A stretch of DNA of 64,000 bases from Hyphomicrobiales bacterium (GCA_900473205.1 UCLB01000010.1:40675-104674), one strand, 5' to 3'. Positions 27,039 through 35,464 are shown, counted from the first letter of the stretch. Program-made: numbers and translations. The notes: generated from the sequence alone by a model not told the origin.

Positions 27039-28979
27039 TCATCGTTTGGCTCCCGCGGGATAACTGTTGAGTAAGGAAATGACCTCGGTGGCGCTCATCG
27101 CGCGCGATTCGATAAAGGTTTCAGCGATCTCTTTGAGCGCTTTATTTCTGAGGTCTAGAATTGATTTCGCCCTATCGAATTCGCTGTCGAGGATTTCACT
27201 GACAGCAGCACGAAGCTTGAAGTCGTTGGCCCGCACACGACCAAGGTCTTTTTCGGCGATAGGGTTTACAGCAAGTGTGCTCCCCATTCCGAAACAGGCT
27301 TCTATCTTTGTTGCGAGCGCAGTCGCTCTACTCAAGTCTGATCTCGGATCGCTCGTGGCGGTTTCTGTGAATTCGCCAAAGACCAAAGTTTCTGCGGCAA
27401 TCCCAGCCATAAGCACGGCGATTTGATCGAGAAAGTAAGACCGTGTCTTCATCGGGAATCTCGGCGCCGTGAACTGGGCTCCCCCGAGCGTTGAAATGCC
27501 TTCAGAAAATACCTGGTTGGTGATGCTAATACTTCGAAGCTCTAATCCCAACTCGAGGCCCACGATTGCGTGGCCGACCTCGTGGTAGGCAGCCACACGT
27601 ATATGCTCTGCGGGAAGATCGATCAAAGGCTTCGCAATCTGCACGATATGCTCGAAAACAAATGGCGATTCTTCTCGGCGCGCGGCTCGACGGCCGTCCC
27701 GCGCAAGTTGCTGCAAGCCTGCGCCAGACATTCCCTCAGTCCAGCGGTTGAACCTTTCTTTTTGATCTTGCGGCACTACGAATCCGGAATGAAATTGGAA
27801 TATTTGCTGACGGGTGCTCGCATCGGGCAGCGGAATTTCGAAGTGACGATCGAGCCTTCCCGGGCGCAAGATCGCGGGGTCGATACTCTCGGGATGATTT
27901 GTAGCGCCAATCACAACCACTCCACTGCGACGCGCGAATCCATCAAGTAACTCCAGCAATCCGTTGATCACCTGTCGCTTGTAATCCATATGATGGCTAT
28001 CGGCGACCGCCCGGCTGCCGATGGCGTCGAGCTCATCTATGAACAGCAACGCCGTACCTTGCGATCGCGCCTCTTGAAAGCTATCCCGCATAGCCTTCAA
28101 GAGATCGTTTAGATAGCCGCAGGCCTGCCACTGGGCAGCTGACGCCACTATGATAGGAAGACCACATGTTCGCGCCAGCGCCTCGGCAAAAAGCGTTTTC
28201 CCCGTTCCTGGCGGACCGGAGACTAGCGCACCGTTATCCACATCATCCCATGATATAAGGCCCGCTTTGAAATCGATCAGATCGCGCGCGAGTTCAAGCC
28301 CCCAGTCTCTCGCGGCACCCAGGCCACCAAGGTCCGCGAGCGTGGGGCCGCTGATAGAAAAGGTCGCCCGAGGTTTTGATGTCCCGAGCGCCGTTTCACG
28401 TAATCGACGTAGGCCACTTTTCACGGGCCGACCGGGTTGAAAGGCGTAAACCAATCGCGTCCAAGTTTCTGACTCGATCATCTCTTGCTCTGCCTGCGTC
28501 AAAACGTGACCTTCCAGACGAAAAGCCGCAGTGATCTGGTTCGGTGTGGGCTTAGGAATCTCAGTTACGACATCCGCAAACAGCCTCACGTCTTCGTCAA
28601 CGTCGTCGAGGCTCGCGCATAGGAGAATTCCTTTGCCGTTTTCGGCGGCGCGGCGAAATATTTCGGCATCTCTTGAACGGTCTCTGCTTCTCTCTTTTAC
28701 AGCTCGGACATACGGGTCGGCATAGCTCTTCGGATTAAGGCTCTGCCTTAAAAACAACCTACCGGCGTCCACGAAGGTGTCGAGGGCATCCGCCGCTTCG
28801 ACCACGAGAACGACGAGGTTTAATGACTTCGATGCCACATGGTCGCGAAGTGCGGCTGCGATCCCGCAATATGCCAAATGCATCGGAACGGTTACCTCGG
28901 ATTGGCGGGCCGTGGTCTCTAACTTCCAAAGAGAACGCCCCTTCGACCTGCGTTTCTTACGAGTTGACGAGTTTAGCAA
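27039..28979 (-). CDS. Soluble FtsH-like AAA+ / M41 metalloprotease
   Basis: Up to 646 aa. An N-terminal unique domain of about 200 residues is followed by an AAA+ module: SGPPGTGKT (Walker A, about 255), LLFIDELDAIGSRA (Walker B), SRH region VIGATNHPESIDPAILRPGRLDR. The M41 peptidase has the zinc motif AAYHEVGHAIVG (about 460-470) and the downstream SDLSRATALATKIEACFGMG with the third ligand. All catalytic residues look intact, but the two membrane segments of FtsH are absent, so it is cytosolic. The start is uncertain: TTG 28979 overlaps the phosphoesterase by 23 bases, ATG 28883 has GAGG upstream. Substrate unknown. Confidence 0.85.
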   Translation of the reverse strand: MLNSSTRKKRRSKGRSLWKLETTARQSEVTVPMHLAYCGIAAALRDHVASKSLNLVVLVVEAADALDTFVDAGRLFLRQSLNPKSYADPYVRAVKERSRDRSRDAEIFRRAAENGKGILLCASLDDVDEDVRLFADVVTEIPKPTPNQITAAFRLEGHVLTQAEQEMIESETWTRLVYAFQPGRPVKSGLRRLRETALGTSKPRATFSISGPTLADLGGLGAARDWGLELARDLIDFKAGLISWDDVDNGALVSGPPGTGKTLFAEALARTCGLPIIVASAAQWQACGYLNDLLKAMRDSFQEARSQGTALLFIDELDAIGSRAVADSHHMDYKRQVINGLLELLDGFARRSGVVVIGATNHPESIDPAILRPGRLDRHFEIPLPDASTRQQIFQFHSGFVVPQDQKERFNRWTEGMSGAGLQQLARDGRRAARREESPFVFEHIVQIAKPLIDLPAEHIRVAAYHEVGHAIVGLELGLELRSISITNQVFSEGISTLGGAQFTAPRFPMKTRSYFLDQIAVLMAGIAAETLVFGEFTETATSDPRSDLSRATALATKIEACFGMGSTLAVNPIAEKDLGRVRANDFKLRAAVSEILDSEFDRAKSILDLRNKALKEIAETFIESRAMSATEVISLLNSYPAGAKR

Positions 28980-29739
28980 GGTCGATCACCAGATTTGGAA
29001 TAAAGGATTTTCGCGATGCCTCCCCTGGGTAGCCCAACGGATTGCAGACCACTCTCGTCTTTCCGATCATGTAGTCACAAGGCGAGTGGATATGACCATG
29101 CACCCAAAGTAGAGGTTCGTAACTGAGGATGCGATCCTCGAACCTTGATGCGAATGACGGAGTGAGTCCGTCCGTGAGAAACAGCCTTGGAACGGACATA
29201 AGGCTCGGTGCGTGATGACTGATGATCACGGTCGGCCTGTTAGGTTGGGATTTATAGACGTTATCGATTTCGACAGCTGCCATGTTATGCAGGTGTCGGC
29301 TGTCTTGCGGCGTAAATCTTCTAAAGGGGGTTTTAGAGAGCTTTATCGACCTATAATCGTTCAATTCGTCCTTAGCGATAGCCATCGCCATTCTTGGATC
29401 GTTGTGCAGATTGAAATCGGTCCAGAGCGTAGTGCCGATAAAGCGATAGCCGTCTAGTACGGCAGAGTCACCGTTCAAAAGGAACACGTCGCCATAAGCT
29501 TCTGCCAGCTTGTACCCGGAGTCTAAGCCTTCTTTAAGGGCCCCACGGTAGTATTCGTGGTTTCCCGGTACAAAAATTACCGGCATGTGAGGGGCGACGT
29601 TTTCTCCCAACCATAGAATGCTTGCGATCACACCGCCGTCGAGAATATCGCCTGCGCAAAGGCAGACATCAGCAGACGGAACAGCCAATTTGAAGCTTTC
29701 GTCTACTTCGAGATGCAGATCGGAGAAAATCCAGGCTCT
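28957..29739 (-). CDS. Calcineurin-like metallophosphoesterase
   Basis: 260-aa phosphoesterase with the full metal-site set: FSDLHLE (D, H), CAGDILDGG (D), VPGNHEYY (N, H), ISHHAPS (H) and VHGHIHSPCDYMIGKTRVVCNP (GHxH). It could act on nucleotides, nucleic acids or phosphoproteins; the sequence does not decide. The ATG at 29739 overlaps the stop of the upstream gene as ATGA, and its 3' end overlaps the FtsH-like gene, so three genes form a translationally coupled operon. Confidence 0.9.
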   Translation of the reverse strand, partial: RAWIFSDLHLEVDESFKLAVPSADVCLCAGDILDGGVIASILWLGENVAPHMPVIFVPGNHEYYRGALKEGLDSGYKLAEAYGDVFLLNGDSAVLDGYRFIGTTLWTDFNLHNDPRMAMAIAKDELNDYRSIKLSKTPFRRFTPQDSRHLHNMAAVEIDNVYKSQPNRPTVIISHHAPSLMSVPRLFLTDGLTPSFASRFEDRILSYEPLLWVHGHIHSPCDYMIGKTRVVCNPLGYPGEASRKSFIPNLVIDLAKLVNS

Positions 29740-30182
29740 CATCGGCGCACCTGAAGTTGTTGCTCCCAACAACCAAGATCGCCCTGCTCGCCGAGAATAT
29801 ACCAACGCGAGAATGAACGCGCGAGCCGTTCGTGAGGGTCAAGATAAAATAGCTCGCTAGTGTAAAAAGGCTCACCGTCCGAAATACTTGGATGTGACGT
29901 GGGAAAACCAATAAGGCATGGCACCGTTCGCGTTGCCACGGCCCATTGATCGATCCGTGGAATCGTGTTGCTGACGGAAATCGACGGGACCTCAAGTTCG
30001 TCGGCCAACTGCCTAAGTCGGTAGACCAATTGTACCCTGGTCATTCCAAACCAGGCTATTGATGATGAATCACTCACGATAAGCTCTCCGCTGTGCTGAC
30101 TGCACTCCGGTCTCGACTTCACGCTGCGGCTGTCGTCCCGCGTTATCATCGGACCAATATTTTCTCGAATCAGTGACAACAA
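29739..30182 (-). CDS. Small unknown protein, first gene of phosphoesterase/protease operon
   Basis: 147 aa or shorter (an internal ATG at 30044 begins MTRVQLVYRLRQLADELE). The C-terminal 100 residues hold a compact region: IDQWAVATRTVPCLIGFPTSHPSISDGEPFYTSELFYLDP then ARSFSRWYILGE, which resembles the rhizobial family I remember as DUF6634. No catalytic motif is recognised. The TSHP..TSELFYLDP..RSFSRWY pattern suggests a conserved fold and not a spurious frame. It is coupled to the phosphoesterase by ATGA. Confidence 0.65.
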   Translation of the reverse strand: MLSLIRENIGPMITRDDSRSVKSRPECSQHSGELIVSDSSSIAWFGMTRVQLVYRLRQLADELEVPSISVSNTIPRIDQWAVATRTVPCLIGFPTSHPSISDGEPFYTSELFYLDPHERLARSFSRWYILGEQGDLGCWEQQLQVRR

Positions 30183-30312
30183 CCTTGCTTTCCAACATAA
30201 ACCGGAAGGCAGAATGACGTCATATGTGCATCTATCATGAGTCTATGAAGAATTAAAAGACTTCAAAACGAAGAAAATTGACTTTGACCGCGGAAACCGG
30301 CCTTAGGTTTCT

Positions 30313-30918
30313 ATGAGAACGCTTCTGTCCGCCGACGCACTACGAGTAGCCCGTACGCTTGCTGGTCTAAACCAGCGAGAAGCTGCCAATGGCGCGTCGA
30401 TGACCCAAAAAGCCGTCTGGATCGCAGAGGGGGAGGTCTCTTCTGGCGCTTCCGCCAACGTCCGGCTGGAAGCATTTTACAAAAATCTCGGTATAGAGTT
30501 TCTTGGAACCGTTGATCTAGCGACTGGACAAACGACGGGGCTTGGCGCCCGATGGCGCACTCCCTCACAACTGCCGGTCCTACCCCCGCCACCATCCGAG
30601 TTTCACACGGAACAGAGAGGCGTCGCATTTGGCGCTGCACGAGCTCTTCTGAACAAAAAACAGTCTGAAATAGCTGAGCTGTCGGGCGTGCCTTCGCGAA
30701 AAATTGGGCTGCTGGAGATGGGTGGACTCGCTGACAATCCCACGACGTTTAACCTTCGGTCTTTTTACGAACGACAGGGCGTCGAATTCTTGGGATGGGG
30801 CGATGTTACGTCCGGTTTGTTCTATGGCGTAGGTGTCAGGTGGCGAGCAACGCCGTCGGCGCCCATACCGCCCAATGCGATATCATACCGAACTGGCAAC
30901 GACGTGGATATGGCATGA
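30313..30918 (+). CDS. Tandem-HTH regulator with internally duplicated halves
   Basis: 201 aa. Two similar halves: residues about 1-78 end in FYKNLGIEFLGTVDLATG..GLGARWR, and residues about 100-180 end in FYERQGVEFLGWGDVTSG..GVGVRWR. Each begins with an XRE-like helix-turn-helix (ARTLAGLNQREAANGASMT; ARALLNKKQSEIAELSGVP). This looks like a fused dimer of a Cro/CI-type DNA-binding unit. Its stop overlaps the next HTH gene as ATGA. It is divergent from the phosphoesterase/protease operon and so may control it. Confidence 0.75.
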   Translation: MRTLLSADALRVARTLAGLNQREAANGASMTQKAVWIAEGEVSSGASANVRLEAFYKNLGIEFLGTVDLATGQTTGLGARWRTPSQLPVLPPPPSEFHTEQRGVAFGAARALLNKKQSEIAELSGVPSRKIGLLEMGGLADNPTTFNLRSFYERQGVEFLGWGDVTSGLFYGVGVRWRATPSAPIPPNAISYRTGNDVDMA

Positions 30919-31160
30919 AGTTGTTTGAACCCTCCATCGCACGGGCTGCTAGGGCTTACACAGGGCTTACACATATTGAGCTAGCTAAAGCGGCGAATGT
31001 GGCGTCAAGGACGATCTACAGGCTTGAAAAGGACGGAAACGTAACGCAGGAAACACTGGACAGAATTTTGCTCGCCCTGAAAGTGCACGGGGTCGCAACG
31101 ATTTCTGACGAGTCAGGTCGTGTCAGCGGGTTAGCATTCAATGACCTAGTCCAAAGGTGA
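30915..31160 (+). CDS. Small XRE-family HTH protein
   Basis: 81 aa, a single helix-turn-helix: IARAARAYTGLTHIELAKAA, then VASRTIYRLEKDGNVTQETLDRILLALKVHG, the classic XRE pattern. It is translationally coupled to the two-HTH gene upstream through a 4-base overlap. The pair probably works as local repressors. A longer upstream reading of the frame is excluded because it lies inside the previous gene. Confidence 0.78.
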   Translation: MKLFEPSIARAARAYTGLTHIELAKAANVASRTIYRLEKDGNVTQETLDRILLALKVHGVATISDESGRVSGLAFNDLVQR

Positions 31161-31627
31161 CAGGTCATAATCCATTGGTGCACGCGGCCGGAAAACAAGC
31201 TGCCTTCAAACCAATATTGTTGAAAGGACCACTAGGTGACTCCCACGCGCTTGGTGCTGCTCGGGCTTCATCTGACCTTTTCCAGAAAATGACTTGCTTG
31301 GGTCGCCGCCGTATTGCCGAACCCAATTGCGCAACAGGTTATCGTGGACATCAAGATCACGGCCCGTCTGCGCAACAGGAACGCCGCGTGCCCCGGCTTC
31401 ACCCCTTTAAGCTCGCACTCGCGGCTGGATATCGTCTTTGCATTCATGCTCACCGGTTCCATATTGGCATCTCGACCTCACATCTAGTAAGTGAGCAGCA
31501 GGCCAAGCATTTCCTGTAACAAACCCAAAACATCGACAGAGAGTTTCGGGGCATCAGAACAATTCAGAGTTGACATTCTTGCTGCAAACTTATCTTGTTT
31601 GGGAGAATAGTCAGACGAGGCAAGTAA
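31161..31627. other. Spacer with IS remnant upstream of the STAND-like ATPase
   Basis: Apart from the orfA fragment, about 220 bases (31407-31627) hold the promoter and leader of the ATPase gene. The plus-strand frame 31157-31519 is a shadow of the transposase fragment. Confidence 0.45.
31206..31406 (-). pseudogene. IS3-family orfA remnant
   Basis: The minus strand reads GVPVAQTGRDLDVHDNLLRN, then WVRQYGGDPSKSFSGKGQMK, which is the helix-turn-helix part of an IS3-family (IS911/IS2-like) OrfA. It is cut on both sides: a TAA precedes the segment at 31407 and unrelated codons lead to a stop at 31206. No orfB or terminal repeats are visible. It marks an old transposon insertion in the island. 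Confidence 0.75.
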
Positions 31628-33580
31628 TTGGCAACACGCCCTGGAATCCATCAAGAAGTCGACCTAAACGCCTATCCGCAACTGGTAGCTCAGTCTATTA
31701 GATCGATTGCAAGACAGTTCTATGTGACGCGTTCGTTCATGCCCGTGAAGATTGGAAACAGCCAATACTACGCTATACTTGCCCGTCCGACTGACGACTT
31801 TTCTGTCTATATCAACGCAGACAGGGAGCTGGTGATTTTATTCGCCGACTACCCCGCGTTTGAGATTCGCACACTGGAAGCGTTTGATGAGTTCTACGAC
31901 GCCGTCGACTCTGCCAGAATTGATCGAAGCCTTCGTTTTTTGGTGAGTGCTGATACTAAGATCGAGTCTATAGTCAGTCACTATCTAAGCCAGACGCCCG
32001 AATACCCGATCATTATTCCAACAACGTTCGAGAACCTCGGGAAACCAGGAAACCAGTTACTGGAGGCAACACGCAAAAATTATTTGCTTCGTGATCTCTT
32101 CGGCTACCAGAACCCCCTTCGAGAAGAGACGTTCTTCTTCGGCCGCCAGGACGTCGTGAAGACGGTGTTGGACCTCGCAAAATCAGGTCAAAGCTCCAGC
32201 CTTTTTGGTCTCCGCAAAAGTGGTAAGACCTCAACGACCTATGCAATTATCAGAAAAGCAAAGGCGTTTGGTTGTGTTGCAACCTTGATTGATTGCCAAA
32301 GCCCTTCAGTACATGCACGTGATTATCACGGCCTTCTTGTCCATTTGCTGAACGAAGTACGGAATGCATGTGGGGTCGGTAAAACAATCTCGAGTCTCGG
32401 CTCAGACCTTCCCGAAATTTCCGACACGTTCTCACAACACATGAAGTCTCTACTAGGCCAAGCAAAAACTAAAATCCTTCTGATTTTCGACGAGATTGAG
32501 AACATTTCCCCTGAGACGGCAGCTTCCAAACACTGGCGTGAAGGAAGCGAGTCCGTTTATTTTTGGCAAATACTCAGGTCCTTTATACAATCAGACCCCG
32601 GCGCGCGGCTATCGATATGCCTCGTTGGCACAAGCCCACATCTTTTAGAAGCACCTCAGATCAACGGCGTCGCCAACCCGATGTATCTATTCTCCCAGAA
32701 GCGTTTCATTCCTAGCCTGATGTTCGACGAAACGCGCGATATGATCGAGCGGCTTGGGCACTTCATGGGGTTAACATTCACGCCCGAAATCATCGCGGAC
32801 TTGCATAGCGAATATGGTGGACATCCATTTTTTATCCGACAGGTCTGTAGTACCATTCATCAGATTTCTAACAATGCTAGGCCTACACGTGTGTCGCGTG
32901 AAACATTGAGAGCGGCCAAGGATCGATTTTCAGCACAGATGGTGGCTTATCTGGCCGATATACTTCGGCAACTTAAAGACACATATCCATCCGAAATGCT
33001 TCTTTTGGAAAAGTTCGTTTCCGGCAAACGTGATGAACTAATAGAATATACCAACGAAGCGCCGGAGCTTGTGGATCATCTTATCGGCTACGGCCTTATC
33101 GAGCGCGTCGGCGCTGATTACGATATAAAATTTGACGCCGTCCGTCGCGCGATTGCGCTCACTATGACAGAGAATACTCTCGAAAACCGATGGGCAGAGA
33201 TCGTCCAACGGCGTAACAAAATAGAGAACGAGATTCGTTCGTCGATCTTTCACTCGACGAAATCCATGACAGGTGAGGTTTGGGAGGCGGCCCTAAAAGA
33301 AAACCTCACCGGACGTCGTTACGACGAGCTGCCATCGATCGCACCAGCTTACCTTTTGTCGAAAAAAACCAGTCCTCTTTACCTAACTGATCTGATGATG
33401 CTTCTTAAAGACTTCCACATCTTGCCTTATCTGGACGATCGCAGATCGAATGTCGTTTCTGCTATCAACACAGTTAATAAGCTGCGCAAAGACGCGCATG
33501 CATTGTGGGTGGGTGATAAGGAGGTCGAAGGTGTTCGAAAAGCCTTCGACCTGTTGGAAGCGGAGTTCTTCGAAATCTAA
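31628..33580 (+). CDS. STAND-like P-loop ATPase with possible HEPN-like C-terminus
   Basis: 650 aa. The N-terminal region (1-165) has no known domain. The ATPase part starts with ETFFFGRQDVVKTVLDLA, Walker A LFGLRKSGKTSTT (about 195-205), Walker B ILLIFDEIENIS (about 284) and a sensor region CLVGTSPHLLEAP. A winged-helix-like part follows (about 430-520). The C-terminal 120 residues are helical and end with INTVNKLRKDAHALW, whose R-x3-H element recalls HEPN RNase families. The start is TTG 31628 with GAGG 7 bases upstream. STAND ATPases often serve as phage sensors; that role is inference. Confidence 0.78.
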   Translation: MATRPGIHQEVDLNAYPQLVAQSIRSIARQFYVTRSFMPVKIGNSQYYAILARPTDDFSVYINADRELVILFADYPAFEIRTLEAFDEFYDAVDSARIDRSLRFLVSADTKIESIVSHYLSQTPEYPIIIPTTFENLGKPGNQLLEATRKNYLLRDLFGYQNPLREETFFFGRQDVVKTVLDLAKSGQSSSLFGLRKSGKTSTTYAIIRKAKAFGCVATLIDCQSPSVHARDYHGLLVHLLNEVRNACGVGKTISSLGSDLPEISDTFSQHMKSLLGQAKTKILLIFDEIENISPETAASKHWREGSESVYFWQILRSFIQSDPGARLSICLVGTSPHLLEAPQINGVANPMYLFSQKRFIPSLMFDETRDMIERLGHFMGLTFTPEIIADLHSEYGGHPFFIRQVCSTIHQISNNARPTRVSRETLRAAKDRFSAQMVAYLADILRQLKDTYPSEMLLLEKFVSGKRDELIEYTNEAPELVDHLIGYGLIERVGADYDIKFDAVRRAIALTMTENTLENRWAEIVQRRNKIENEIRSSIFHSTKSMTGEVWEAALKENLTGRRYDELPSIAPAYLLSKKTSPLYLTDLMMLLKDFHILPYLDDRRSNVVSAINTVNKLRKDAHALWVGDKEVEGVRKAFDLLEAEFFEI

Positions 33581-33704
33581 TTTCCCATTCGCTGTGGATT
33601 TGATTCGGTCTCGGTTTTTAAATGATATCGGCCTTGCCCGTCACGCACACAGTGACCGTAGATTTAAAGTCCTCAATTCTATTCCGATGCAACTCTTCCC
33701 CTAA
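33581..33704. other. Right-end spacer of island
   Basis: No gene. Together with the resolvase remnant it forms the transition from island to core sequence. I looked for a copy of the tRNA-Ser 3' end here and did not find one. Confidence 0.4.
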
Positions 33705-33920
33705 TTAGACGTCCACAGATGCGATAACACGAAAAACTGATGATCGGCCAATACTGAGCATTTTTGCGATACCCTGCGCTGAAATGCCGTTTAAATGCAT
33801 CTCAATAATCCGGTCTTGTTGTAATTGCGCGCTACCTAGCTGCTTGGAAGATGGTCGCAAGATATTGATTTTCCACATTGTTTCAGGGTTCGCATTTATG
33901 TTCTTCCTAATCCGCCATCA
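33705..33920 (-). pseudogene. Resolvase/invertase C-terminal remnant
   Basis: The minus strand encodes LQQDRIIEMHLNGISAQGIA followed by KMLSIGRSSVFRVIA, then a stop at 33705. This is the helix-turn-helix tail of a small serine resolvase or DNA invertase (Hin/Tn3 type). The frame is open only back to a TGA near 33920, and the catalytic domain is missing. It is probably the relic of an earlier mobile element at the same integration hot spot. Confidence 0.75.
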
Positions 33921-33965
33921 AAATAATCCCCCTACATTTCGCCTATATCAATGTCGCTGCACTGC

Positions 33966-33990
33966 GGAACATTCGTTGGCCTACTGCGTT
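33966..33990 (+). promoter_or_regulatory. EcfG-type general-stress promoter
   Basis: GGAAC (33966-33970), a 16-base spacer and CGTT (33987-33990), 34 bases before the DUF883 start. DUF883-type proteins are known general-stress genes in Rhizobiales. It also marks the point where core sequence has resumed. Confidence 0.78.
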
Positions 33991-34023
33991 ACCACCTCGA
34001 CCAACAGCAAGAGGTGATTTCAA

Positions 34024-34374
34024 ATGGCTCAGACCAAATTGAACGTTGTGGAAGACACAGTCGAGAATCAGATTGCAGAACTGCGTTCGCAGATTTCTTC
34101 GCTTTCCAAATCCGTTTCAGCGCGTGCGGGCACTTTGTCCGAAGACGCTTCGGAATTCGTTGATGAAGCACGTGGCCGTGTGCAGCGCGTGGCACAGACC
34201 GCCGCTCAGACGGTGAAGGCGCAGGGCCACAATGTAGTTGAAGCCGTGAAGGAAAATCCGGGCACTGCAACATCGCTGCTGACAGTCGTCGGCGCGCTGG
34301 GCTTTGCTCTCGGCTATTTCGTCGCGACAGCGGCGAATGAGCAGAAGAGCAGCAGCATTTATCGCTGGCGCTGA
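34024..34374 (+). CDS. DUF883 (ElaB/YqjD-like) membrane-anchored protein
   Basis: 116 aa. Residues 10-75 form an amphipathic helix/coiled coil (IAELRSQISSLSKSVS; DEARGRVQRVAQTAAQTV), followed by a glycine-rich transmembrane segment (SLLTVVGALGFALGYFVA) and a short basic tail. This is the ElaB/YqjD layout, tail-anchored proteins of the inner membrane linked to stationary-phase ribosome binding in E. coli. AGAGGTG lies before the ATG. The EcfG promoter predicts stress induction. Confidence 0.9.
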   Translation: MAQTKLNVVEDTVENQIAELRSQISSLSKSVSARAGTLSEDASEFVDEARGRVQRVAQTAAQTVKAQGHNVVEAVKENPGTATSLLTVVGALGFALGYFVATAANEQKSSSIYRWR

Positions 34375-34396
34375 TTTTTCATAATCATTCATAAGA

Positions 34397-34428
34397 GGCA
34401 GGGAGAATAACTCTCCTTGCCTTTTTTG
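34397..34428 (+). terminator. Intrinsic terminator after DUF883 gene
   Basis: GGCAGGGAGA / TCTCCTTGCC with one G-T pair, loop ATAAC, then six T. Confidence 0.88.
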
Positions 34429-34476
34429 CTATTCTGGAACGCCAATGCTCCAGCACCATCTTAAGGGAGAACCGCG

Positions 34477-34653
34477 ATGCATTTTACCGAAGAACTGGAA
34501 ACCGCCCTTGCCGCCTTTGCCAATGAAAGCAATCTGGGCCGCGAAGAGGCGATCCAGCGCATTTTGAGAGAATGGCTGATCCGCGAGGGCTTTCTGTTTT
34601 CCGGCGAAGAAGGCATCCACCCGGCAAAGCTCAATGCCAGCAATGATGATTGA
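34477..34653 (+). CDS. Small conserved protein, possible ribbon-helix-helix
   Basis: 58 aa starting at 34477 with AAGGGAGA seven bases upstream. The sequence MHFTEELETALAAFANESNL begins it, and GREEAIQRILREWLIREGF follows, helical and reminiscent of CopG/RHH-type folds. It converges with the aldolase gene and ends 6 bases before that gene's stop. Too small to assign a function. Confidence 0.65.
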   Translation: MHFTEELETALAAFANESNLGREEAIQRILREWLIREGFLFSGEEGIHPAKLNASNDD

Positions 34654-34659
34654 GCAGAA

Positions 34660-35454
34660 TCAGTAGCTGGAAGCCTTCACGGCTTCCCCGCCCTTGTAGC
34701 GGGCGCAGAGCGCGCGGATGGCATTGGAAAACTCCGTAACGTCAGCACCCACAGCCACAAAAGACGCGCCAAGCTCCAGATAGCGCTTATTGTAGGTCTC
34801 ATTGAAGGTCAGGATGCCAGCGGCCTTGCCTGCGGCCACGATCTTGCGGATCGCGCCTTCGATCACATCCTGCATTTCCTTCTCATCGATGCGACCGAGA
34901 TAGCCCATATCGGCAGCCAGATCTGCCGGGCCGATGAAAACGCCGTCGATTCCATCGACCTTGAGGATGTTATCGAGATCGGCAATTGCTGCACGCGTTT
35001 CCGCCTGTACCAACAGGCATAGGCCGTCTGAAGCGCTTTGCGCATAATTCTCGATCGTGTTGAAACCCGATGCCCGCGCCACGACGGCACCCATGCCGCG
35101 AATTCCGCGCGGTGGATAATGCATGGCCGCGACCAGTTCCTGCGCCTGCGCCGCCGAATCGACCATGGGAATGAGCAGCGTGCGTGCACCCGCATCCAGC
35201 AGCTGCTTGATGATCCAGCTTTCGCCCGTCGGCACCCGCACCACCGGCTCGGCTGGGGATGTGGCAAGCGCACGTAACTGGTCGATGATGCTGCGCAGAT
35301 CGTTCGGCCCATGCTCGCCGTCGATGACCAGCCAATCGAAACCGGCGGTTCCGGCGATCTCGGCGGTAATGGCCTCACCCATGTCCAGCCAAAGGCCGAT
35401 TTGCGGCTTGCCCTGATGAATGGCGGTCTTGAAGCGGTTTTCGGAGACGGGCAT
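34660..35454 (-). CDS. HpcH/HpaI family 2-oxo-acid aldolase
   Basis: 264-aa class II (metal-dependent) aldolase cleaving 2-keto-3-deoxy acids to pyruvate plus an aldehyde, such as 4-hydroxy-2-oxoheptanedioate or 2-dehydro-3-deoxyglucarate. Motifs: GFDWLVIDGEHGPND (catalytic His), LVQAETRAA (metal-binding Glu), VFIGPADLAADMG (metal-binding Asp). The ATG at 35454 has AGGA upstream and leaves a 10-base gap to the reductase gene, so both form an operon. Exact substrate cannot be read from the sequence. Confidence 0.9.
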   Translation of the reverse strand: MPVSENRFKTAIHQGKPQIGLWLDMGEAITAEIAGTAGFDWLVIDGEHGPNDLRSIIDQLRALATSPAEPVVRVPTGESWIIKQLLDAGARTLLIPMVDSAAQAQELVAAMHYPPRGIRGMGAVVARASGFNTIENYAQSASDGLCLLVQAETRAAIADLDNILKVDGIDGVFIGPADLAADMGYLGRIDEKEMQDVIEGAIRKIVAAGKAAGILTFNETYNKRYLELGASFVAVGADVTEFSNAIRALCARYKGGEAVKASSY

Positions 35455-35464
35455 GGGAAGTCCT

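Noticed and set aside
31157..31519. Plus-strand frame of 120 codons after the small HTH gene
   Set aside because: It is the reverse of the IS3 orfA remnant; the minus strand gives the recognisable protein.
33581..33965. Search for a direct repeat of the tRNA-Ser 3' end as right attachment site
   Set aside because: No stretch matching the T-arm or acceptor end was found. Serine recombinases may leave only a 2-base core, so absence does not disprove the boundary.
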